Shown here: positions 35,701 to 45,837 of the stretch, piece by piece
Numbering within the stretch: position 1 is the stretch's first letter
How the letters are laid out: every line of letters begins with the position of its first letter
From: Campanula takesimana
Lineage: Eukaryota > Streptophyta > Magnoliopsida > Asterales > Campanulaceae
Direction of reading: 5' to 3'
NCBI GenBank assembly: GCA_026119855.1
Contig: JAOWBW010000192.1
Span: 1,116,001-1,180,000 of the forward strand
Length of the DNA stretch: 64,000 nucleotides
Translations under genes and position numbers: made by a program
The notes under the pieces: model-generated
The model's input: only the letters and a program-made list of their open reading frames with translations
Told to the model about the DNA's origin: nothing
The model's database searches: none

Positions 35701-36668
35701 ACTTCACCCTCTTTAAGTAGTCTCCTATTCTTTAGACCCTGCACATATAAACAAATGTGAGAACCACATCCGGTATCCAATACCCAAGAATCAGTGGTAG
35801 AAAGGAGAATATCTATCATATAGATACCTGAAGTCGACACAGCCTTGCTGCTCTTCTTCTTCTTTTGCTCTTCCAAGAAAGCCTTGCAATTACGTTTCCA
35901 ATGACCAATCTCTTGACAATGGAAACAGATTCCATCCTTTTGTGAATCGGGTTTTGCCTCAGAAGCCTTGGCAACGCTTGCCTTGCTTATCTTGGGTTTG
36001 ACAACTTTCTTACCCTTTCCTTTGGCACCAGCCTTCTTCCCATCATGAACTAAGAGCACGGGAGAACCTTTCTCCGCAATCTTCATCTCCGCAGTTTTAA
36101 GCATCCCATGCAACTCGGAGAGATTCTTATCCATTCCATGCATGTTATAATTCATCACAAACTGATTATAACTTTTAGGCAATGAATTAAGAATGAGATC
36201 CGTGGCTAGCTCCAATGGGATTGGATAGCCAAGTTTCTCAAGGTGCTCTACATAACCTTTCATTTTCAGCATGTGAGGACTCACTTGTTGCCCTTCATTC
36301 ATTTTGCAAGTAGTGAATGCAACAATGGTCTTGTACCTCTCTTGCCTAGCTTGCTCTTGAAACATAGCTCTTAACTCCACGCCTATCTCATAGGCTTCCA
36401 AATGTTCCAAACTTTGTTAGAGTTTTGAGCACATGGTAGCAAGCATGAGACAGCTTACATCTCTAGAATCATTACAATGTTTCTTGTAACTGTCTGCGGT
36501 AGGTTCTGGTTCAGCAGGAAGAGGCACATCGAGAATGTACAACTTATCTTCTTTCCTTAGAACAATTCTTAGGCTACGGATCCAATCCATAAAGTTAGTA
36601 CCATTCTCTTGGAGCTTATCCTTCTCAAGGATCGATCGCAACGAAATTGATTGAGTGTTAGTAGTCAT
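32724..36668 (-). pseudogene. Copia B gag-pol polyprotein, two nonsense codons
   Basis: One frame of about 1315 codons. Gag MTTNTQSISLRSILEKDK; coiled ELHGMLKTAEMKI region; knuckle CFHCQEIGHWKRNC; protease WVLDTGCGSHIC; integrase ITFTDDYSRFGY, LRSDRGGEYL and WNGVSERRNRTLL; RT WQMDVKTAFLNG and YVDDILLIGND; RNase H DASFQTDKDDSRSQSG and TTEAEYIATSDA; C-terminal DDNVADPLTKGL. Stops: TAA at 36417-36419 in gag (neighbouring codon CAA, so CAA to TAA is likely) and TAA at 33870-33872 in RT where A has AAA. No frameshift seen. A single full polyprotein cannot be made. Confidence 0.95.
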
Positions 36669-38248
36669 TATCTACAATTATGCAAAATTTCCAAAATTTA
36701 ATAAGTACCAATTTTTTTTTTTAATTAAAGAAATAAATAATGTATTTTTCAAACAAAAATACTCCCACTAAATTATATAACCTTCATATACATCCAATGT
36801 ATGATATAATTTAATTGAGCTAAGATCCAACTTTAATTTAACTTTCGAGTCCACGGAGGCGGACCGCTCAAAACTAAATTAATTAGGTAGACAATCATGT
36901 CAATCATATCCCATATGATTCTTAGATTCTTTTTATGAGATTTTTTGAGAAATCCAATTTCAAAAAGCATGTTTTAATCTCATCTTTTGCCTAGGCCCAA
37001 AACTGTTTTGACGCCTAATTAAGTCCAACCATTTTAAACGCATAGGAACCATTCAATTTAATGCACCTTACGGAGGCAAGCCCACATTAAATCAATGAAC
37101 CTCATCTTGCTCATACATGAATAAAATTAATGCACTTCGCGGAGGCGAACCCACATCAAAATCACCCATGTATAAACAAGTGTTTTAATCATGGCATGGC
37201 AAAAAGAACTTAAAATTTTCTTTGAAGGTTCATCACATATAGCATACAACACATTTATGAGCACATAATATAAACATGTTACGCATCAAGTTTAGCCACT
37301 AAATTAATCTCCATTAATTTAAGCATAATATTTATGTGTCATTAGTTTCTCTATAATTATGAGGATGAGACTATTTCAACTTTGGTCATTATCTCCAAAT
37401 CAAGACAACAAGAAGTGCGACCGAAACTAAGCCATGAGGCATCCACAATTCCGCACTAATTCAAGAAACCAAGAAAGTAGTCCATGTGGCCGAAACTAAG
37501 CAATAGATGGTCTCGATGAACGTAGGCCAATTGCATTCACAATTCCACATGGATCTCCAATCATTGAATCAAGAACTTTGTTTCTCAATTTTAGCAATTA
37601 TGAACTCTTCATAATTCTAACTTCGTTTTATCTTTGAAACTTGGATTTCGATCAAGCTTGGGAAACACAATCTCGATGAACGCAGATTAGCCATCCAAAC
37701 CTTGAACCAATCTAAGATTCACAAGACTAAAACAAATAGGAAAATCAAACCCCAAGATCCACACACAAACCAACTACCCAAAACCCATTCCAGATCAGCA
37801 GGTCTAGACTGGTTCTGTTACTGGTTTTGTTGGACCTCTCGAAAATTCCAAATTCTGATTTCAACAAAATCAGACAATCTGATCAGTATGTGCGGCCGCC
37901 CAAAAATTACTGTGCGGTCGCCCAACCTTGGGCGGTCACCCGGGTAATTTTGTTCGGTCGCACGGTGAGATCAGAGGGTAATTTTTCAGTTCGAAATTTT
38001 GTCTCAGAATTGTTTTTCCCCGATTATTAAAACCATGATCCAATCAGAATTAATAATCAAACAATTCAGAATCCATCATAATATTTATTGCGATTGAATC
38101 ATGCGATTAAAGTTGCAAAACAATAAAACACATAAAATCACATAACACATAAACATCATATATTCCAATATTCATATCATGCAAGGCACATAAACAATTT
38201 ATATACACATAACATGATCTAGGTATTGAAATAATCAACATGAACGGG
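36669..38248 (-). other. Copia B 5' leader with three hairpins and GC modules
   Basis: Untranslated, about 1.58 kb. Hairpins, all with sense loop CTCC: 36849-36864, 37067-37080 and 37136-37149; the first two each use a G-U pair valid only in the sense strand. GC modules GCGGCCGCCC and GCGGTCGCCC lie at 37892 and 37914 (22-bp spacing), with weaker ones at 37932 and 37954. The words match those in the B LTR. Confidence 0.75.
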
Positions 38249-38260
38249 GCTCTGATACCA
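38249..38260 (-). other. Copia B primer-binding site (initiator Met tRNA)
   Basis: Minus-strand TGGTATCAGAGC adjacent to the 5' LTR. Confidence 0.9.
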
Positions 38261-38261
38261 C

Positions 38262-39723
38262 TGTTGGGTTTCGAAGACACATGCGCAGCGGAAATTTAGC
38301 ATTTAAAATTTTATGAAACCCTAAAGCCCATAGATCCATTCATATGACTAAATAAAATACAACAATATGAATAGAGGAAAAACTAACCCTTGATGTCTTT
38401 GAATTCTAACTTTGATCTTGGTGAAGATTTGAAGCTTAATCACAATGAAAGTAAGAACACGAACTTTGAAGATGATGAGCTTCACCCTCTAGCGGTATCC
38501 ACACCACGAACGAATATCAAGGAGCTTCTTGATCTTGGTTGCTAGACCAAAATTATGAAACACACTTTCACAATTTAATATGACTATATGAAAATTTATT
38601 TGTGTCTTATTTTGTTCTTCAATCAAAGGATGTCTTGGAACAAAATAAACTCTCTCAAACTCTTTTGAGACTCACAAAAACATTGGGGAAGAGTGCTGGC
38701 CGAATTTGGCCTTTATACACAAGTAGGACCTATTTCAAATAGGAAACTTGTATCAAAAACCGTCCAAAATTCGTTTCCTAATCAAATTAGGAATCTGCCC
38801 CCGACAGTACTGTGCGGCCACCCACACTGAGGCGTTTGGCCGCCCACAACCATGTGCGGTCACCCAGCCCTTTTGGGCGGTCGCCCAAAAAGCCCAGAAA
38901 ATCCAATTTTCCAAAATTTCCAATATAGTCCTTATTTAGGATTCGTTCTATTGTGTGTGACCCTCTAGGATTATACTGAGTTGGCAATGGGTTCAAACAT
39001 AAAACCATAAGATATGATTAGGTTCTAGCAAACCGTCATACCTACCCAAATAGTATAACTAGATACAAGTTCGCATTCCTTTAGAATATGTCATAATCCC
39101 TTTGTCCACGATGTCATTGAACACAAGTCTTGGTCAAACAGTCAACTTGTTTTGTTTAATACTTTCTTGATTCCGAATATGTTGATAATCCACATGACAT
39201 TGATCCAATCAATTCATTTGAGTCCAGCCGAACATTTCATCAACATCATTCCTACGAGAGGCCCAAGCTTTACATCTCTCCGTGGAGGGACAAATCCATT
39301 TAGCTTATTATTCTTCCCTACGTGAATCCGACTATGCCAATCATACCCTTTATAACTACCGTGTTAAGGTAGCGTTTGAATATGTCAAACATAATGTTCA
39401 TCAAGTGGAAGACTATAATAACTTCATGTCTAAGGATTCGAATGACATAACTAATATGAGATATATGTTCGACATAGACCATGACATAAATCTCATACAG
39501 CGGGTCATGTCCAGTACCTTGTTTCAAACAAGTACCCATAAATCTAACATGATCATCCCATGATCATTTAGCCTTTATACTAGTGCTTAACAAGTACTAG
39601 GGACGGAGATTATTATAAGTAAACATGAACAACAATAATAATCAAAATATCTCTTTATTGATATGAAATAAATGATAACAATTACAACGTTTATTAAACG
39701 TGCCTAGGGCACCACTACCAACA
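38262..39723 (-). repeat. 5' LTR of Copia B
   Basis: Same length as the other B LTR with scattered substitutions. GC modules are in the region 38813-38885 and a TATAAAG box is on the minus strand at 38716-38710. Some modules differ by single C/T or G/A changes from the partner LTR. Confidence 0.95.
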
Positions 39724-39728
39724 CTAAG

Positions 39729-40068
39729 AGGCGGGCATGAGCCAATGGGGCGCGTAGCATAGCTAGGCGCATCACCTTATGCGCGCGTGCTGAATGGGCG
39801 TATGGTGCAAAGGTGAAGGGGGGTACGTGGCGCGTTGAATCGAGTGCATAGGCGCGTAGCTCAAACTCAAGGAGTGATTTACTTCAATCTTGATCTTCTT
39901 GCCCTATTCCTAAGCATATTCTATTACATTGGACTACCTAAAAAATGAAGTATAAATACTTCTTACATGTGGGTCTAAAGTCCATGAAATAAAACTTAGG
40001 CGATGGAACAATCAAATCAAATCAATCCTATTACATTGAAACTGAGATATAAGTGGGCATACCCAACA
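39729..40068 (-). repeat. C 5' LTR, portion right of B
   Basis: Continues the C LTR after the B target duplication and ends GTGGGCATACCCAACA at 40068. Rich in GGCGCGTAG/GGCGCATC words (39730-39860). A minus-strand element starts here; the next bases, ACTGGCC, belong to T. Confidence 0.88.
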
Positions 40069-40358
40069 ACTGGCCACGCGGCCAGTGTGGGAGTTTCCGC
40101 GCGGCCACTCCGCTCGACTCTTATTCCCTATAAATAGGTGACTCCAGCTCCAGAGATCAAGAACAAATTCATTCTACGAGTTTCAGAGTCAAAATTGACG
40201 GAGAAACTCTAAGTTTAAGCCTTTCTGGCACCCTCGAAGCCTCTTCAATTCTTCAAGAAGCTTCAATCATAATTCTTTCCGATCAAGGTAAGTCCTCTTA
40301 CTTTTCTTGTTATGTTCTTAGGCTAGATCTATATTATGCATGTTTTCATTATGTTTAT
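40069..40358 (+). repeat. T 5' LTR, portion left of G2
   Basis: Starts at the C boundary with a perfect hairpin ACTGGCC-ACGC-GGCCAGT (40069-40086), then CCGCGCGGCC, and TATAAATA at 40129-40136. The AT-rich remainder continues at 48540 beyond G2, with TTTAT duplicated. No ORF. Confidence 0.65.
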
Positions 40359-42872
40359 TGTCACGACCCGAAAACTAGGCTCTATTTTATTAGTAATAAA
40401 TAATTATTATTTATTTAATTGCTTATTTATTTATTTAAATTATTATTTATTTAAATATTTATGTGTGCATTTTATGTTTCATAATAATTATGACTAGCAT
40501 TTTATTTGGGTCATTTGCGCTAGTGTAGAAGTGTTGAGTCTTATTTGTTAGTGGGGAGTTTGTTTGTAGAGAGTAGTAGTAAGGGAGGGGTCTAAGTGTA
40601 AGTTTGGTTTTAATCATCTTCTCCCTACTCCCTCTATTTCTCCCTCACCCCATTCATTCCCAGCATTTCTCTCTCTCTCTAGCTCAATTCGGTAAGTTCT
40701 CTCTCACTTCTCTCTACATTTCCATCATCTTCCTCTTTTAATTTCTCATTTCTTAAAACATGAATCATGTTTAGATCGTCGATAGGATCGTAGGAAGCCA
40801 AAAAGAATCGAAATCCATCAACTTTGAGAAAATCCAAGTAAGTTGCTTTTCTCCCATTTTTATGCTAAAGTGTTCATATCATGTTTATATTATGCTTGAT
40901 GTGTTATATTTGAAGTTTGGTTGAATTTGGAATGTATTTGGAATTTATTTTGAGTTTTGGTCAAAAATGGTGATTTTAGGAATGTTGGGTTTGAATCTTG
41001 ATCTTGGTTGATAAATGGTATTATTTGAGTCCCCATTCTAGTTATAAGATTTTTTGGGTTCATCTTTATGCTTGGTGGAAGGTTGATTATGTTTGATTTT
41101 GGTTGTAATATGAAATGGGTAAGAAAATTGGTAGAAACCCAGATTTTGGCCGGATTTCGTCCCTCCGGGCAAGGAGGCGCGTGCACCATGTTTTGGGAGG
41201 CGCGCGCACCCTTTTCTGCTTCGAAATCGCAGCCTTCTGAACTTAGGAGGCGCGCGCATCACTTTTTCTAGAGGCGCGCGCATCCCCCTTTTTCCAGTTT
41301 GTCCGTTTTTCGTTCGATCTTCCGGAGGCCATAACTTTCTCATCCGGACTCCGTTTTAGGCGTGTAAACTATCGTTTCGAAGATCTCTTCGAGTACTAAA
41401 ATATGGTATAGGTTGTTCAGTTAAGTTATAAGTTTTATACTTCGTGATTTTATTGGGTGTTTGGGCATCTTATGATGTGTTCGTGGTTGTTCCAATCGAA
41501 TTGATTTTCGAGTAAGACTTGGTCTAGGTTTTAGGCGATGTCCCATAGTACCTAGAGGGTTGTGGTTGAACACCAAAGTGTAGGGTTTAGTCCGGTCGTG
41601 ATCATGTTCTAAACCTTTTTGATTCGTTTGGGGGTTTGGGATTGGTTCGTTAAGGACGAAGGTAAAGCGTGTATTAGCAATTGGGTACTTACGGTTTGAT
41701 TAACCTTAAAGTGTATTCATTCTGATTCCTACTTTGGAATTTCAGGAGTGATGAGATGGTTGAGTTCATAGTCCTAGTACATCTTTATGAGTAAACGTTT
41801 AGGATAATTTTGGGTTGTAGCCGTTGTACTATTTGTGAGCGACCGTTTGGGTTGTGTTCCTTATGAGTAACTTATGGGTATCATCTTTGAAATATATCTG
41901 GTATGGTTCCTCTTTATGGAATTATCGTATTCTAATAATCATTGTTGTTGCGCTCCTTATGAGCAATACCGTTTATTGTTGTTGTGCTCTTTATGAGAAA
42001 TTCCGTTTATCGTTGTTGTGCTCTTTTATGAGAAACTCCTTGTGTTCGTTATTGTTGAACTCTTTATGAGTAATCGTTTGCATCTTTTATGAGAAACTCC
42101 TTGTCCCTTGTGACACTTTTATGTTATTGGTTCCGGTACCGGGTTTTCTCTTCGAGCTTTCTTGCTGCTATGAAGATGTTGATTGTTGATTATTGAAGCT
42201 GCGCAGCGATCCTTTATTTGGATGTTCCGGTTTGGAAAACCTTGGCTATGTATCCACTTATGAGTGTTTATTTCAGCTTTATGTGTTGCATGATGAGCTG
42301 GTCGTTATTTCCAACCGGTATGGGACAGTTGGCGATAGGGAGCCTCTCATTTGTTGTTATATGCTTATTTATATGGTTGATTATTGGGTGTTACTGTTTG
42401 ACAGCATGTCACTTATTATTCCGCTGCTATCTGTCATATGTTAATTGCTATTGGTTATTGCATATTAGCATGTCATGTAGTTGCATTAGTAACTTACTGA
42501 GATTTTATCTCACCCCGTTTATTTCCATCTTTGTTTTTCCTTAACCCCCCCCCCCCTCAGGAGGAAAAGGATTAGGATTCACGGATCGAGGAGGACGTCG
42601 AGAGGATTGAGATATTGGGGCAGGTTGTTATGGATCGGTTTACATTATTTAAATGTATAACCTTTTGGTAAGAATTGTATATTTATTCTTTTGAGTATAA
42701 GCTGTGGAGCTTATGTTGGTTGTACATTGTTGATTTAAACTTGGATTTGTAAAACCTTGTGTTATCATCTTTTGATTCAAAATGGAATTTTTAACTTCTA
42801 TATTTCATAGTTTTGGTTCTAAGTCGACGTCCAGCTCGCGATCTCGGGCCCGCGGGGTTCGGGGTCGCGACA
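40359..42872 (+). repeat. 5' LTR of G2
   Basis: 2514 bp. It lacks about 190 bp present in the 3' LTR (roughly 47570-47765). Four GC modules start near 41176, 41199, 41249 and 41273 (doublets spaced 23 and 24 bp). The TATA position of G1 reads GTGTAAACT here. A poly-C run lies near 42546. Confidence 0.93.
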
Positions 42873-42992
42873 GTTGGTATCAGAGCTATGGTCTAGCTCT
42901 ATGTATAAGTATAGGTGGACTAGAATGACCTAGGAGGGTAGTTGTGTGCGGAGTGAGTAACGGTTAACGTTTTATGCAGGTATTTGTTCGAA

Positions 42993-44190
42993 ATGGCTAG
43001 AAGAAGAACGGGTGAAAGTTCTACTGGGGCTCAGAATCAGAATGGTATACGGGAAGAAAACCGTGCAGTGTTTCAGGGCAGGTTTGAAGCGTCCGTGAAA
43101 GCAATTCAAGACCAAGGGCCGAGAGAGGAACATGTAGCACCTCCGCGAAATGGGTTGGAGCAGTTCTTAAAGTTGAAACCAAGTGAGTACGACGGTGAGC
43201 CTGATGTGAAGAAGGCCGAGCTATGGATAGAATCGATGGAGAGAATCTACGAGGTCTTTGGTTGCACTGATGAGGATAGGGTTCTGTTTTCAGCTTATAA
43301 GCTCGTGGGAACTGCGGAACATTGGTGGAAGTCACTGAAGACCAGTTAGGATGCGACTCTTGTACCATATCCTTGGGAGTGGTTCGTGAGGAAATTCAAT
43401 GATCATTTTATCTCTCTAGTGAATCAAAACCGGAAAGAGATCGAGTTCCTCAGCTTGGAGCAAGGCATGATGTTAGTAGCACAGTACTCAGCTAAGTTCA
43501 CAGAATTAGCCAGGTGTTGTGAATACCTTGTGCGGACTGAGGAGCAGAAAGCGATGAGATTGATCAGGGGTTTGAAGACATCCATCCGGACTCAGCTCAT
43601 AGCACAGCGGATTCAGACTTATCAGGATGCGGTGGATCGAGCCTACTTAATTGAGTAGGATATTGGGGAACACAGAAGGAAGACTGAGATGGTTAACCCG
43701 GGTAAGCCAGGAGGGCAGAGTAAGTCACAACAACAACATTCGGATAATAGAGGTAATTTTGGGAGTGCAAACTCGATTCAGAAGGCAACTTCAAGGGCAA
43801 CCAACAGTAGGAAATCAAGGTTCTAATAAGGGTACACGAAATGGGAAAGTCTGCAGCTACTATCAGAGGAAAGGACACTCAGAAGACAAGTGTTGGAAGA
43901 AGCAAGGAAAATGTGTGAAGTGTGGACAGTTGGGACACTTCGTTAAAGATTGTCCGAGGTTTAGAGTTCAGTCATCGGGGACAGGGACTGGAATATCACA
44001 GGGTCAGAAGAGGGATACTTCGGGGAAGCCCAAGAATTCGGGTAGAGTATTTGCAATCAATCAGCACTCAGCGGGTGACTCATCAGTTTCAGGAGGTATT
44101 ATTTTGCGTCGAGAGAGCGAGCGCGTGCATTTTAGGATCATCGCATTCATATGTTTCTGTGCATTTAGTTGCATTTATTTCTTTTGAGTC
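42993..44190 (+). pseudogene. G2 gag and protease remnant
   Basis: Starts MARRRTGESSTGAQNQ; the core has LEQFLKLKPSEYDGEPDV, AEHWWKS, WFVRKFNDHFISLVNQNRKE and LVRTEEQKAMRLIRGL. In-frame TAG codons at 43347 (G1 has TGG) and 43657 (CAG expected), then a frameshift. The first knuckle is CSYYQRKGHSEDKC, its second Cys replaced by Tyr; the second, CVKCGQLGHFVKDC, is intact. The protease LGSSHSYVSV is out of frame at about 44130-44165. Non-functional. Confidence 0.9.
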
Positions 44191-45837
44191 TTTGACTTAT
44201 GTGTTGTCAGTGTCTACTCCTATGGAGGAGTGTAGGATATCTGATAGAGTCTTATGTGCTCATGTTGTGCTTAAAGATAGATATAACTTACCTGCTAAAT
44301 TGGTCGTATTGCTATTATAAGGTTTTGATGTTATTTTGAGAAGGGAAATGTCATGCTTTAGTCGATGGTTGTAGGGAAATTGTTACATCCTCTCTTCCCT
44401 TTTGCCTAAAATTGTTTTGAGACCGTTCCTTTGTGTAGAGTTAAGCAAATCTTTTCTTGTTTGGAATCTGACTATTTTGCTTCGATGGGTGACAATGGAT
44501 GTCTATACCAATTGTTGGGTGTATTTATCGTTTGTAAAAATTTCTATTTTTATTTCTGAGTAGTACCTAGTAATTGGGGAGAACCTTGGGTTAAATTGAG
44601 TTGTTATAGTACAAGGTTGTAGTGCTAATGTTTAGATCAATGTCCTTATGGCATCGGTTGAGTTATAAGAGTTGAGGATTCAATGAGGATCTCTTAAGGA
44701 AATTTTTGGTCACTTTTAGTACATCTCCGTGAATGCATCGGAATGGATTAGTATGGAAAGGTGTACGATTTGTTATGGATGATGAGTTTGTTGTAGGAGT
44801 TATGATCATTAATGGTGGTAAGCGTGTTAAGTTAGAAAGGACTAAGTACATTTTGGGAGAGTAATAATTTCTCAATCTATGTTAAAGGCATTTTGAAATT
44901 TTTGTTAGATAGTGGTTCTATGATTCTAAATCCCTTCTTGGTGGCGTTACCGAATTGGATCAAGGGTGTGTGAAGAAAGTTGAGTATCAATACTTGGGCA
45001 TAATTAAAGAATATTGTGATTTGGTAATGGAGCTATTGGAATGAGGCTAGCTAATCGGGTTATGATCTTGATAGTACCATTGAGCTTAAGTATCATTAAG
45101 TTAATAAAGGTATGCGTGAAAGATTAACGTGGCTTAGCTATTGAGGATTTGAGATTTGGTGACTTCCTTGGATATATGAGCACAGATTAATAACTAAAAA
45201 GGGAGCTAGAGGAAATCCCTTGAAGATAAAATTTAGACCATTTTCGGACTATTGAGTATTCGTAATTGTTTTTCAAGGATTGGAGTGTTATGACGATGAT
45301 ATTATGATGTAGGTTTAAGTGAGCATTTTGTATTTATATTACACCTCTAGTTTAAAGTGCTACCTAGAGCAAGAGCACTATAATGGGAATCTTTTGAGAT
45401 ATAGCCTTTGGTGAATATTATGGGGATGGAAAATTTCTTTAGCTTTTCATATTTTAAAAGCTAATTAAGCTCGAGATGGAATGTTTGGAATTTCTGGGGA
45501 ATAATACTAAGTATGCGATTTACAAATGGAAGTACCTTTGCGGTGTAGTTAAGGTTATGAATAAGGCGAGCTTGAGGTACCTCGAGAATTATGTGTGGAA
45601 ATAATTTGAATTCTTCGATTTTGAGTACGGATTTTGATTAGTAATGAAGTTAATGATGGAATGATTCGGTTCGAGAGGTCGTGGTATTGTGAACATTATT
45701 TAGGGTTACTACGTGGTGGTTTATAATGGACAATTGAGGAATTTGAGAAATGGCGGAACTATCGTATCCGTAGCTATTGGGTCTTTCGGGTATGTCTCGT
45801 TAAAATTCGGGTCGAATTTTCCTTAAGGGGGAGTGAA
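44191..45837 (+). pseudogene. G2 degenerate pol remnant
   Basis: 44190-44420 still aligns by eye with the G1 protease/linker (FDVILR.. with indels). Beyond that I find no RT, RNase H or integrase motif in any frame; the sequence is AT-rich with many stops. The last about 50 bases before the purine tract again match G1 (24780-24840). Either a divergent non-autonomous interior or a very decayed, shortened pol. Confidence 0.6.

Larger units (their letters stand above)
31248..39723 (-). mobile_element. Copia element B (Angela-like), structurally complete
   Basis: Two LTRs of equal length (1462 bp), minus-strand primer site, about 1.6-kb leader, gag-pol, polypurine tract and a perfect 5-bp target duplication CTAAG (31243-31247 and 39724-39728). 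It sits in the C 5' LTR, same orientation as C. The coding frame is broken only by two nonsense codons, so this is the best-preserved copy of its family here. Confidence 0.96.
7497..40068 (-). mobile_element. Sirevirus-like Copia element C (nested host)
   Basis: One minus-strand Copia element can be traced through four later LTR-element insertions. Its parts are the 3' LTR end 7497-7789; purine tract (TAGTGGGAGAT on the minus strand, 7790-7800); an extra gene 8313-11632; pol 12514-15816; gag 15817-17952 and 29859-30081; primer site 30141-30152; and 5' LTR 30155-31247 plus 39729-40068. Sirevirus affinity rests on the large gag with two zinc knuckles and coiled coil, the extra 3' gene, and the LTR stretch GAGGGGGGGTGAATAG at about 30194. 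A, G1, D and B interrupt it, with a MITE in gag. The two gag pieces are taken as one gene because both flank the G1/D block in the right order and strand. Confidence 0.85.
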
